From Adineta vaga (Eukaryota; Rotifera): 64,000 nt of DNA. This document shows positions 22,476 to 34,489 of the stretch, piece by piece (positions within the stretch are counted from its first letter, which is position 1; every line of letters begins with the position of its first letter). Below the pieces are notes generated by a model. The model saw only the letters and a program-made list of their open reading frames with translations. It did not search any database and was not told the origin of the DNA. The position numbers and the translations under genes were made by a program. The stretch is taken from assembly GCA_021613535.1 (NCBI GenBank), contig CP075494.1, positions 4,154,001-4,218,000 of the forward strand. The letters are read 5' to 3'.

Positions 22476-24861
22476 TTAGCATTCATCAAATGAATATGAT
22501 AAACAGTACCTATTGATAATCTTACTTTTAACGTCAATAATTTTATCAACGAAAGGTACCATCTTCGGATGTTCACCTATTCGTCCAAACAGATGTATAC
22601 CATCGCAATATCCCATATGAGTACACACCATTCGAGGACAGATCTTATCAATTTTGACGTCCCAACGAATCTTTTTTTCATCCCAATGACGTTCGCATTT
22701 TTCTCGTGCTGGACAACGTTTGCACAACTCTTTCATATGTTCAACATATTTCGCCACGCGTTTTTTCATACATTTCTTCTTTTGAATGACATGCTTAATA
22801 CAGCATTGACATTTGTTGTTATCTTCTGAACATTGATCTATAAAAATAAATAAATAAATAAAGATTTTTACAATATGTTAGCTGCTGATTAAGTCCTACA
22901 CCACTCACCAATTGTTACTGTTTTAGTATTCGTTTCGTTTCCATTATCTTCACAACGTGCAAAGAAGTCTTGAATGGATGCTGTACTAAAACTGATTGTT
23001 TCCATTTTTATACTATCACCTTGAACAATTTGTTGGCAAAGTTTTTGAAAAGGTCCTAACATTGGACATATTTCTTTGTTCATTATGTTGATGTAAGCCT
23101 GATCATAATCATCTAAATGATAAGCGGCATTTTGTTCGCAAAAACCCATTGTTTGACAAGTATTTTTCACATCAAATTCATCCATCAAGAAACGAATATC
23201 TGCTGTTACTCCTGCAACAAATTGTAAACATTGTGTGACGTTCGATTTTGTGCATAGACTAGGCAAGTAAGATGTAAGTCGATCGATCACTTTTCTAGCT
23301 GCATCTTTACGAGGTTGAAAACGTTGAACACAAGCAGTACATTTCTCTTCCATATTTGAAGAACAATGATGGTTTACTGCACAAAATTCATCTGCTTTCA
23401 TTGAATGTAGATAATTATTCATGGTATTAAATTGTTTGTTAAACATTTCTTGACAGTTTTCTTTCGATGAATGATGTCCGCAAGTATCCATCAATGTTTT
23501 GTAAACTGTTTCCTAAAATAATTTATGTTATACATTCTTTCTTATAGAAATACAAATGATATTTACTAAATTATTGACATAGAATTTCGTAGACACTTGA
23601 ATGGCACTTTTGCAACATCACATTGAGTTCTATTTGCATCGATTTTAATCGATTGCACTTCCTTTTTGAAATATTTCTCGATCCGTGTTGTATCATTTTG
23701 AAGCATAGCTATATAAGTTTTGGCATAACGACGACTATCGACCGATGCAGAAATATGAATACAAATGGTTTGTAATTGTTCAAATTCATTGCAAATATTT
23801 TTAGTGAAGTAAGTGTCTAATTGTACATCAAGCAATAATTCGAGTAATAATGATGGTGAATCGACAGTAAAATCAATCTTTGATTTCTCCAATACTCCAT
23901 TGACATCATTATTTTCAGCTGTTTTCTTACAATAGCCAAGATGTTTACAAACAGCATGTGGACAAATATTTCCAATTTTTTTCAAGACACGACGTTCCTT
24001 TTCTCGAATCCAGTAACGGCAAAGATGTGGTCGACGTGAATGTTTACACATATGCAAACGTTTTCGAGCGATGTGTTTTACAATGTGACGAAGACGCATT
24101 TTTCTTCTTTCAACGTGCATTCTGCAGCATTGACATTTATCTTTACTTTTACTTGAACACTATGTGGAAATGTACATACAATGCAATACAAAAGAATAAG
24201 TTATGTATCGTCTTACGTCAATTTTCTCGTCGTCATCATCATTATCATTATGGTCAAGATCTATTTCACTGTAGTCATCGATTTTCTGACAAATCTGAGA
24301 GATTCCTATGAAAAGACATTCGAGAGTACATCATAAGTAAAATTATACAAAACTTACGGTTCCATTTTTTACATGTTCATAGATTTTTGCACCATATTCC
24401 GTGACCATTTCATGACACTAAAAATCAGAACAATCAGCCATTATGTAAAGCTCTGCTTGAACAACTAACCTGTTCAATGAGTTTTTCATCTGCAAGTTTT
24501 TTACAATCTCCATCTAAATAAATGCTGATTTCATTTGCAGATTTTTTCTGATAAATATGCAAATCATATGTAGCTCGAACTATAACGTTGCATAACATTC
24601 GTTCTTTATCATTGATAGATCCGTCATCAATTCCTTCTTCTGATGAATCTTTAATCATTGAAAATAGAGTGTCAGAAAAGAAAACAATATTTATTAGACG
24701 AAAGTTTACCGAATGATGTTTTAGGTGGTGGAAAAACAAATGCCGTTGTTCCGACCATCATTGTAGCAAAAACTATAGAAAAAATGAGAAAAATTCTTTT
24801 TCTAAATTCAATCAAATTTCTACATACTCAATAGAAGACCGATAAACGCGATCTTCCCCAT
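22476..24861 (-). CDS. Multi-domain saposin-B-like secreted protein (two apparent frameshifts)
   Basis: Exons as read: 24861-24828, 24772-24710, 24648-24470, 24417-24358, 24305-24217, 24159-23567, 23512-22909, 22837-22476, about 660 aa. A signal peptide (MGKIAFIGLLL..ATMMVGTTAF) leads repeated Cys-rich helical units: CDGxC-like pairs (QCHEMVTEYGAKIYEHVKNG, ISQICQKIDD; CPHAVCKHLGYC; NTCQTMGFC; CPRMVCTHMGYC). This is the C-terminal CxxxG(Y/F)C pattern of saposin B domains, which bind lipids in lysosomes or outside cells. Two junctions do not keep frame: exon 4/5 near 24305, and inside exon 6 near 23588, where CGAAATTC seems one A short. Both look like loss of one A in an A run, so either early decay or a sequencing error. 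The C-terminus may instead splice at 22528. Confidence 0.65.
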
Positions 24862-25761
24862 TTTAATACTTATCGAACGATAAAACTATGACTTTTACGA
24901 TCGTAAAATAATAAATCTAGAAAACGATTATATAAGTATGGACTCTCCGAAGAGAAAAAAGAATACTAAAATGAAGGTTTATTATACATTTGTATGCGGC
25001 GGACGAGAACGCGAAAAGTTACGGATGAAAACATCTAGATTTGATCTATTACAGTAACAGGTAAAACTAAAGAACATAATGTCGCAAGAGAGGAAAGCAA
25101 CATATTCATCACGTGGTGTGAACAACATCGAATATTTTCTCTTCACAATGCGAAGAAAACGATGGAGAAAAAAAATAAGACGTCATTTTTTTACGTTTCC
25201 TCATAAAAATTAATTGCGTCGTTGTAATAAAGAGTAAAAATAAAAAATGCCGAAGAAGAATGAAAATTAATCAAAATATATAGTATTTGTTTTCTGCAAT
25301 AGAAAAATATCGAGTTCACAGTAAATGTGCCAGTTGTATGAAAAAATGCAGTCTCCTATTATACCACTTGAACTTTGAGAAACGAACACAATTCTTTCCA
25401 TCAATCATACAGAAGATATTTTCTAACTACTCTTTTTAAACTTCTGATTAAAAGGAAAGTGAATTACGAATATACAATCAGCATTATTCTAATATAAAAT
25501 TATACACTTAAACTCAACGAAGGTAAAGAATATTGTTGTCATGTTTAGATGTACTATATCGACGTCGACGACAGAAAGTAGAAAAGAAGAGGCGTATGAT
25601 TCAAACGTATTCTTTGATGTAAGAAATAAAATCATTTATGCATACATATTGATGGTTAAACTTCTCAATAGCATACTCAGAGAAGGAAAAAGACATACTT
25701 CTTATTTCAACGTATTTGACCTCTCGTTTTAGATCGTTTTCTATAAAGAGAAAACAAGTTC
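24862..25761. other. Intergenic, divergent promoter region
   Basis: Lies between the divergent saposin (-) and D-Ala-D-Ala ligase (+) genes. AT-rich. The 63-codon frame at 25541 has no family resemblance. Confidence 0.35.
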
Positions 25762-26802
25762 ATGGCAACAATTCGTGTTCTTCATTTAGTTGGATCTTCT
25801 TACAATGATTTCTATTACGAATTATCATGCAGAAATGCTCGATGTAACTTAAATATGATACCAAATTTACCATTATTTCAAGACAGTCAAATTGCATTGA
25901 TTACACTTGATGGTTACTGGCGATTTCCTCCGACACTCAAATTAGAAGATATTGATGCTTCGAAACCGATGCCTCTCTCCGAAGCCATACAATTTATGAC
26001 AACGGAAAAAATTGATCTCGTCATGCCACACATGTATTGTATTCCTGGGATGACTCACTATCGCGCACTATTTGATTTACTTAAAATTCCTTATATGGGT
26101 AATAGTTCTGATGTCATGGCCATAGCAGCTCACAAAGGCAGAACGAAAGCCATTGTTGCAGCAGCAGGAGTCAAAGTACCTTTTGGTGAACTACTACGTC
26201 GAGGTGATGTTCCAACTCTTCCACCTCCAGCGATTGTAAAGCCTGCATACGGAGATAATTCTCTAGGAATGTGCCTTGTTAAACAAACTGTGAGTATGAA
26301 ACTGCTTTAAAAACAGCTTTTGAACATGCAGACGAAGTTATCGTAGAGACATTCATTCAACCTGGTCGAGAAGTGCGTTCTGGCATCATTGTCAAAGATG
26401 GTCAGCTCGTTGCTTTACCCCTTGAAGAGTATGCGATAGATCAACATGAACGACCGATTCGAACTCATGCTGAGAAATTTCCAGAACTAGATGCTGATGG
26501 TAAATTCCAAGGCTGGCCAAAAGATAGTATTCAACGGTACTGGATCGTCGACAGTTAATGATCCGATCACAGGAAAAGTTCAAGAGATAGCGAAGAAGTG
26601 TCATATGGCTTTAGGCTGTCGTCATTATAGTGCGTTTGACTTCCGAATTGACCCGTCCGAAGAACCTTGGCTTCTAGAAGCTGGTTTGTATTGTTCGTTT
26701 GATGGTGGAGGTGGAATTCCTTATATGGCAAAAGCTGCTGGAATATCTTTGGATGAATTATCGACGATAATGATTAAAGAAACATTAAATATGAGTTTAT
26801 AA
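25762..26802 (+). pseudogene. D-alanine-D-alanine ligase-like ATP-grasp enzyme, two frameshifts
   Basis: Bacterial-type enzyme that joins two D-Ala with ATP for peptidoglycan synthesis; its role in an animal is unclear. ATG 25762. N-terminal domain: MPHMYCIPGMTHYRALFD, then IPYMGNSSDVMAIAAHKG. ATP-grasp: PPAIVKPAYGDNSLGM, EVIVETFIQPGREVRSGIIV, LPLEEYAIDQ, then FDFRIDPSEEPWLLEAGLYC with the metal-binding acidic residues, ending KETLNMSL-stop at 26802. The frame slips by -1 near 26290 and back by +1 near 26530. No splice sites bridge either slip. The two shifts compensate, so about 80 codons lie out of frame. No introns. I recall a D-Ala-D-Ala ligase reported among foreign genes in Adineta vaga. 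Sequencing error at both points is the alternative to decay. Confidence 0.8.
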
Positions 26803-28156
26803 TATTGAACTGGTTCACGTTGTATTGTCTTGCTTCCTAATTAGAATAAACAATATAGAAACTCTTGATGATAAGTAAAATCGAATGCGTTAACTGTTGC
26901 ATATCAGTGAGAGAGAAAGAAATCAGCCACACTCACAAGACTGAAGATTATTATACTTCAGACACTTTTTCTTTCGATTTAGGATTAAATATCAAACTCA
27001 TCGTATTCAATAGAGAGATAAATCATCATAATTAACTTGCCATTTTAGGAGTTGTCCAAAGTACTGTTCATATTGCCCGTTTACAAAAAAAATGTAACAT
27101 ATTTCGTAAACACAATTTATTTTAGTTTATATAATAGTCTAATTAGTTTGGGAGCAAATGAGATATAGAGGGTGTTGGTGTGGGTGTGGATTAATAGTAT
27201 AGCCTTACGCATCCACACCAACACCCTAGATTCGCCGTCTCATTCTGCATCGATTTATGTACTATTTAAATTGATTTTGCAATGGGTCGATTTACGGTCT
27301 TATACGTCTCGTCCTTTAATATAAATTAAAAATTGCTTTTTGTATTTTCTCATTCATTTTTATAAATTTATTTTTGATAGTTATGTCATTACAAAACAGC
27401 GATAGTAGTACTAATGTATAAGTGGGTAACGAAGTGAGTAAATACTTTTCTCTGGTACCTACTCGCGAATGAAAGTCACACGACATTAGAGATAAGCTTT
27501 GAAGTAATGCAGCTGTGCCATAGTTACAATTAATTGTTTTCTCATGTTATAAATTAAAAAAGGATTATGTGAGTAGCGAAGAACATAAGAAAAATATATA
27601 GTTAAAATAAATTGAAAATTTGAATCGGTTACAGGTAAGCTTCAAAAAAGATGATTTTATTCACATAAGAATGCTATGCGTTGCCAGTATGTAAGTATAT
27701 TCAAGATCTAGTTAATTGAGTAATACATCATTTGATATTTATCGCATTAATTCAATAGAAGTCAAAATGCTGCAATACCCATCCTGATATCCTAAAAGCC
27801 CGAACTCGCTAATTTGATAAAAGGTTTTCAAAACTAAGGAAGTTAAATCTATAGACCGTTCTTCAAATTCACGAATTCCATATTTATAGTAGATAGTTAT
27901 AGGTATTGTGACATCCTTCAATTCTACTGAATTAACGGAATAAATATTAACTGAAAGATACCTAATTCACGCTCTAAAGATGTATAAATGTCAGCAATTT
28001 TCTTTGTAGATTCTATAACTTTTATATAGATTAGGCTCAAATCTAATTCAAGTTCTTTCAAGAGAACTAGACTGAAGTCTTGAACGAAAAGTGTCTCGTA
28101 TATTACAATATCAGTCGTAATAGAACTACTAACATTTTTTTAGTGGTACTTTCGAA
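26803..28156. other. Intergenic region with G-rich hairpin
   Basis: No coding frame supported. It holds the inverted telomere-like motif at 27169-27227. The minus-strand frame at 27739-27921 has no recognisable features. Confidence 0.4.
27169..27227. repeat. Inverted telomere-like G-rich repeat
   Basis: AGGGTGTTGGTGTGG (27169-27183) continues into GTGTGGAT, and its exact complement CCACACCAACACCCT is at 27213-27227. The left side contains TGTGGGTGTGG, nearly two units of TGTGGG. The arms are 15 bp, perfect, around a 29-nt AT-rich loop. Confidence 0.8.
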
Positions 28157-30682
28157 ATGAAAATAATTTATTCATTATTATCCATTCTGTTCATAAAAAC
28201 ATCTTTTGGTGATGTATCTTATACTTGGACGTACACTTTTGATGCCAGTTCGACCATCCAGAATCCATTGAAAGGCTTTGTTCCTTACTATTATGGAACA
28301 AACTCGCAGCCTGCTGTCAATTTTCCGCATTCTATGGAAAATCAATACTTTCCAATGAAAAGTTTAATGGTTGGTCCAAACTCGTTTGATTTTTCTGCAA
28401 TCGATACTGTTTTGGTCAACGTTGCAAACAGAAATCACCACGCTATTGTCCGAGTATATGTTGATTATCCTGGAAGAAATTTAAGTGTATCACTACCAGA
28501 TTTTCTTTGGAATGGGCTTACGTACGAATTTCTTTTGTCAATGATCCATTAAAAAAACTATTTGAATTAATTTTATAGAATATACTCTGGAGCTTCGGGC
28601 CAAGGACTTTTTCCTGATTATAATAATGAAACTCTGATCAATGCTATGGTCACTCTAATTCACGCGTTAGGTCCGTTCTTGTACAAATATCTCTCATTTT
28701 TATCACATTTTTTAGGGCAAAAATATGATGGAGATAACAGAATTGGTTTTTGGCAAGTAGGTTTTCTTGGCCACTGGGGTGAATGGCATACCTATCCTAA
28801 TGCAAGTAATTTTGCTTCAACCGCTTACCAAAATCAAATTCTCTCTGCCTTTAATTCTTCTTTTACGAAAACAAAATTTCAACTTCGTTATTTTCATGTC
28901 ACTGGAAACAACAATGCGACAAGCTGGAATGTAGGATTTCATGATGATTCTTTCTTTCAAGATACTTATGGCGAAGCTTGGATGTTCTATGAAAGGAGTG
29001 TATCAGTAGGAGCCGATGTTCAATGGAGAAATCAGGTAAGTTTTACTTTGATTTTCATTCAGCTTACAAAGATTCATTCTTCATAGCCTATAGGAGGCGA
29101 AGTTCGTCCTGAATTAATGCCTTGTGTATTCGCAAACGATCCTGTAACGGCTTGTCCAAAAATAACTACACTGAAACCATTAAACTGGAGCACTTGTGTA
29201 CAATTGACTCACTCTTCTTATCAGTGGCTGTCGTACGCTTTCAAAAATCCTGGCTTTTCTGGATCAGACTATGATAGAGCTATCAATGGATCTATTATAC
29301 AAGGTTATTCCTTCTTCGTTCTGAAATAACTGCAAAAGAGATTACTTGTTCAGGAATGTAAGTTTATATTTTAGTAAAACCTAGTATCCAGGTCATCTAT
29401 TTAAGATATATAGACTGCAGAGTTAGTTTTCTTATGTAGAAATCCAGAAGATTTCTCTAGAAGAGAATATATTTTGAAAATCAAAAAAGACCTTTGCTAC
29501 TGTTTGACAACCATTTTGTGTATACGACTGCAAAAGATTCTTTTAGGTGATGTTTCACAAAAGCACATATACGATACGTTTTTCGCACTTGGACTCAGAG
29601 TGATCTCATATGAAAGACGAGAAGATTTAGGACTATCTTAATCGGATGAATTTCTTTTTTGAACTTACTCTTAGGAGTTTAGAATCTTTATAACAATTCA
29701 GTAACATCAATTTGTTTAGCGAGAAAACTGCAAGCTTAGTCAAGCAAATTGTGCCTAATGTTGTAGAGTCAGAGGCAAACATCCGATCGGTTCCAAAACC
29801 AATGACTATTTTCCAAGAAAGTCCGTCAATCGTTCTCCAGCCCATACCAGTGATAGAAAAAATACTTATAAAGTAGTCATATAAATATAGTATTAGTTCT
29901 TCATGTAAACTATTGATATCGAAAACTCTAAACTAGGTGCTTGAACTTTTTGTCTCTGCTATGTACGTAATACTTCGTGATAGATGTGTACTTTTCGATA
30001 AATGAGTACGAGAAGAAATGTCATTTTACTTTGATTTCGTAATTTATGCATTTCAAAGATAAAACAGCAACACGAAAACACTTTTCTACACAACTAGATG
30101 ACTTATTAAGGTCACTACAGTGCATACTATCAAAAGTTTTCACTTTTATAATGCCCTAATTGTTTTTTATAATCGTTTGTAATAAGATTAGTCAAATTCG
30201 TTAACTATGATTAGTTTTTCTCTAGTTCACATGTTGTGAGAGTCGGTGTTACGATGTTGAACGTCGGCGTTGCACCTTTTTACTATCCACTTATGCTCAA
30301 TACGAAAGCTGTTGATACTACAACCGGAGCTTCCATCTCATCTAAATCAATCTCTGTTCCAATCTCGAATCAACTCGATCAGAAGGCATTTGTTTACTAT
30401 TTCGACATGGTGGTCAATACTAACACAACTATACAGTTCTCCACTTGGCTTAGCAGTCCACATCTTGTTGGAAATCAAACGATTGTGTTTGCTATTTCGG
30501 ATGCTAGTGCTTCAGGGGTTATTCAACTTCCAGCAATATCTATTGGATCTTGTGCGACGATGAGCCTTACTGCTGCTTGCACATCTTACATTGCCAATGC
30601 TAAAGCAAATGGTACTCAAGGTACTACATACACCATCAGTTCCGATTCCAGTGTTTTCAATAACCCGTGCACCATGACTTAG
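28157..30682 (+). CDS. Secreted DUF4874/DUF4832 protein (one apparent frameshift)
   Basis: Exons 28157-28521, 28579-28670, 28716-29035, 29087-29357 and 30226-30682 give about 500 aa. Signal peptide MKIIYSLLSILFIKTSFG. N-terminal DUF4874: NPLKGFVPYYYG, MKSLMVGPNSFDFSAID, HHAIVRVYVDYPGR. DUF4832: IGFWQVGFLGHWGEWHTYP (Trp/His/Glu, glycosidase-like barrel), GFHDDSFFQDTYGEAWMFY, GGEVRPELMPCVF, then a beta-sandwich end (VRVGVTMLNVGVAPFYYPL). These domains are found mainly in bacteria and fungi; a carbohydrate-related role is inferred. One base seems missing near 29318 (FFV|SEITAKEI), otherwise intact. Introns 1-3 are 45-57 nt but the last is 868 nt. The spliceosomal introns mean that, if acquired, the gene is adapted to its host. 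Confidence 0.7.
29358..30225 (+). other. Unusually long last intron of the DUF4832 gene
   Basis: GTAAGT at 29358 to TTTCTCTAG at 30225 is 868 nt, more than ten times the neighbouring introns. It contains a minus-strand frame (29633-29845) ending next to an AGA|GTAAGT donor. No element ends are recognised. It may carry an old insertion. Confidence 0.45.
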
Positions 30683-31730
30683 AGCACCACTTCGAAAGCT
30701 ATTGAAATTGGGAGTGTGTTTAATTAAAATAAATTCATTTAAAATATAATTGAGCAGATGTCGATGATTATAATAATGATAATTAATGCAGTGAGGACGA
30801 GAATGGAAAAATAATAATAATAATATTTATTTATAAATTCTCGACTTTATTTGAAAGTCATCATCAGTTGACAATTATCTAGTATGTCAGATCTTTAAAA
30901 TTAAATATCTAGAATAACAGCTACCAAGATTATTCGAAATTATTTTTCTGAGAATTTTTGGTTGTCTGAATAATAGAAAATTTTATTTTTAAATGAGAAC
31001 AAGCATAACATATTAATGAGTTGTCGGCAGAGGATTGAGGGTGTGTAAACAGTCGCCATGGCCGGTTTCATCTTCAGCTAGGAAGACTCTTCAGATGGGT
31101 TAAATTTTTTATAATCCAAAGATCAACAAAGTCGACATCTAAGTTTATGTTTATTGCTTGAGATTTACTAAGGAGATTCTTGTTCAACTATATATATGGT
31201 GTTGTTTGAATAAATGGTGCAGAAGGGTAGCGGAATAATGTTAGCTTTTGTAACATGGATCGAACGAGATTTTTGGTAAGATATACAAAGTATACGAAAT
31301 TTGTACATGATTTCCAATTGGATAGTGTTTGTTATATATATATTTCAAAAGTACGAACGTTGTGGTTTATTTCTATAGGTTTGGAAAAAGAAGCAATTTA
31401 CGTTAGTGAAATAGTACAGGTAAGTTTTCGATTTAATCCATAGTTTTATGCAAGAAAAAGTTGGGCAGCGTATGGATCAAGCGAATCGAATGGTGTGGAT
31501 AGACATGTAGTCTCAGTGTCATGTAATTTAATATTTAAATTAAATAAGAAAGAAAGAGAGACGTTTTAAAAGTTTTGTTTGTGTCTATGTTCAGATAGTC
31601 CTTCAGCTGAAATCGTTCATGGAGATGTACAGGAACATTGATCTTTATTATTATCATTAACCGGTAAGTAATCTTAAATATATGATTCGATGATCTATAA
31701 TTACAATACAAAAGAAATCTGTTGGTATTT
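30683..31730. other. No gene recognised
   Basis: AT-rich DNA with AATAAT tracts (30812-30830) and one GAGGGTGTGT motif near 31037. The plus frame 31255-31443 ends at a GTAAGT donor-like site and might be an exon relic, but I cannot place it. Confidence 0.35.
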
Positions 31731-32300
31731 TTAATAAATTACTTTATATTTTGCTCTATTGTCTCGTTCTTTGATCGTACTTATTTCTTTATCATAGTCC
31801 CAAGCATAATCAATGTAGTACAATGATTGTGGACCAGTAATTAGATCTAAATTAGTTTATAACTTATTATGATTTAACTTCATTCTATATTGTGAACATG
31901 AATATGAATGTAAAAATGAAAAGAAACCTACTGTCATTGGGAAATACTTTTGCACTTGATTTGTCTGAGTGTTTAGTACAGAGTTTTCTTCGTATAATAA
32001 AGATAATTGATAATAGAAATACAAGAGTCGTTAAAATAATAGCAGTAATAACAAACAAATGTTGATATTGATGTAGAATATTCGTAAATGTATTTTTAGT
32101 ATTGATTGATGTTAATTAGACGAATAAGATGATAATAATTGTGGCAGAGTGTGTACAACAGTTGTCTTGGAAAGGGGACAACTTTCAACTAAAGGAGCAA
32201 CGGTAAAATTCACGAATAGTGGCTTAAACTTCATAGTATGCATCAACAATTGCCTTATATATTCATTCATGTTCTTGTTGGTGCGATCAGTATAATTCAT
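31731..32300 (-). pseudogene. Type I membrane protein, C-terminal exons (probably broken)
   Basis: Minus strand: an extracellular-looking segment (MNEYIRQLLMHTMKFKPLFV, then NFTVAPLVESCPLSKTTVV, then QLLSSYSSN) meets TAA at 32112. One base out of frame it continues as SINTKNTFTNILHQYQHLF, then a strong membrane helix (VITAIILTTLVFLLSIIFII) and basic stop-transfer RRKLC. An exon at 31847-31731 (acceptor ATTTAG) reads ITGPQSLYYIDYAWDYDKEI..KVIY-stop, which would be a cytoplasmic tail. The splice phase between the two does not work as read. No 5' end found. The family is unknown. Confidence 0.35.
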
Positions 32301-32339
32301 TCATCTATAAAGACTATAATGATGGCTCTTTTTTCGAAA

Positions 32340-34453
32340 CGTATAGTACGAATACATATTGAACAATCAATAATAAATATGATTCAATTTTATAAAAGAT
32401 AAGGTCTTGAAAGTAAAAACTTATTGAAGTGAAAAGAAGAAACAGAACTAAATAAGGGTTACTACAAATTTCTTGTTAATCTTTCTCAAATATTATTTTT
32501 CCATATATTCTGTATAAATTAGAACAAAAAAAGTAGTTGCATAGTGAGAATAATGGAAACCGTCGATGTTGACATAAAATAAAGATACGAGTGTGTTCTG
32601 CGGATTAAGTTTCTAGAGCTAGTTTCAGAATGTTCAAAATCTTGATATCTTCTGCGTATTTTTTTTGTATGTTTCGGAATCCATTGGTTAGTTATTCAAG
32701 AATATAAAGTCATCAAAATTCTGATTGTTGTTTCGTAACAATTCTAAAGAGCATTTTCTGAGTCATGCCTTCTGTGAAATATAGACAAGATCTTTTATAT
32801 CTTGTTAAGATGTAGGTCAAACAGATGATATCTCATGATACTTTTGTACGTTCTGCTGATGACGTCACACATATATCGTATATGTATTTATCCATTCATA
32901 TTAGTCATATATTTACTCCCTTTCTTATATTAGGTTCTTTCCATGTATCATGTGTATTTTCCATACTTCTAGTCTTTCCTTAAATCTATTTAAACCCGAC
33001 ATTCATAAATAAACAGAGTCTTCAATCGTACATAAAATCATATTTCACAATCTTTCTGTTTGCGTTGTTTTCCCAGTTACTTAGTTCATGAGTAGCATGT
33101 CGATGAACTTTGTTACCTACGATCAAAGTCATTATTTACGTAAGTATAATGAGTAAATAGTTTGATTTTGTTGTTATTATTTTCTTCTTCTACTTTTGTA
33201 GAAGGATTTTTCGAGAGTATTAATGATGCATTGCACTTCGGTACCTCGATACGTTGTGCAGGATTGTCAGTTCTTGTGTCAATTTGTAACAACTCTGACG
33301 GATAATCTAATACTTCTAGAACGAGACTATTGTGCATGAGAAAAAGTTGTTTTTCATTAAGTATAAAAGACAACAATGAGCTGTCAGATATATAATGAGA
33401 GGAGAATTTGTGAAATTAATTGTCGGTAAACGATGAAGGATATCTATAGAAGATTATTATCGAGAAAGAATCGAAAGAAATATACGACTTATCCATTGTA
33501 TAATAACATTAATTTGATATAACGTTTCTCTTGATTGAATACTTCGAATGTTGAGAGTACTGCAATGCATGTGCAAGACGATTATGAATAATATTGACAA
33601 ACATCTTGAGCGTGTGGTTTTGGGTGGTTGAGAATAACATGTGAAACCCACATCCACACCCACACCTATGCCAACATCACCGTCTTCATACATACTCACA
33701 CCCACTTTCATCTCGTTTTCTTACATATGGTTATTTCCAACTTGGTCTGATGTATTTATAGATAAGATTATTTTTCTTTCCTTTTCTTCAACCATCGTTA
33801 AGTTTGTTCTGCAATATATGAAAGTATTTCCTTATGTGTGTTGACTGTCTGGTGAGTCATACTACCGCGGTAATTTCCAACATTGTTGGAAGAATTTCCA
33901 TCGACGAATCATCGATGCAGTCTAGTTGATAAAATATCATGACTCTCAGTGACATATTTATTCTTTCAAACTGCTGAAAACAAGGAAGTATGGTTTGTTT
34001 CTATCATAAACTATTTATATGGTTACATGTTGGACTCTGTACAGTAAGTAAATAACTTAATATCTAGTGTAGCCATAGAGAAGGTCATAGGTAAGTAAGA
34101 TACATTATTTTTATTAGGTACTAGCGAAGGTACCCGATAATGGTCAAGAACCCTCCAGACTGAAACCTTCATATGTCAGAAAACGGCAGAAGACGCACGC
34201 AGGGTTGTCCTTAAAATGTTTAATTTCTACCACAACATATCCTGTCGCGCATATCTAGGATAGAACAACTTATACTATGTAGCATTCCAAATTCATCCGT
34301 CTCCTAACAGTTCCCTCTGCACACGTCATTCATTCTCGTTCAGATCCCCCTCCAAATCTATCTCAACTTTAGTTCGTACCTAAAAGACTTAGACTTCGGG
34401 TTACAATTTCGTCTATCGCGAATATACTCACACCCAACTATTATAGTAACACC
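32340..34453. other. Gene-free stretch flanking the mariner elements
   Basis: No convincing gene. The minus frame at 33113-33376 has a lectin-like look (LMHNSLVLEVLDYPSELL) but is isolated. The minus frame 33457-33711 is created by the telomere-like repeat at 33647-33666. Confidence 0.35.
33647..33666 (-). repeat. Interstitial telomere-like repeat, three hexamers
   Basis: On the minus strand this reads GGTGTGGGTGTGGATGTGGG: TGTGGG, TGTGGA and TGTGGG in direct succession. More C-rich units follow (ACTCACACCCACTTTC near 33694-33709). This is the longest such tract in the window. Confidence 0.7.
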
Positions 34454-34471
34454 TGGGTGAGATTTCACCCA
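34454..34471. repeat. Short G-rich inverted repeat beside mariner
   Basis: TGGGTGA (34454-34460) and TCACCCA (34465-34471) around GATT. A CTCACACCCA motif lies just upstream at 34428. The mariner insertion starts only 19 bp to the right. Confidence 0.6.
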
Positions 34472-34489
34472 CGTCTTCCAACCTACATA

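Noticed and set aside
29633-29845. Nested minus-strand gene inside the long DUF4832 intron
   Set aside because: Only one 70-codon frame with a donor-like end; no further exons or recognisable motifs.
33457-33711. Glycine/valine-rich protein on the minus strand
   Set aside because: The GIGVGVDVG stretch is just the telomere-like hexamer repeat translated, and there is no other coding signal.
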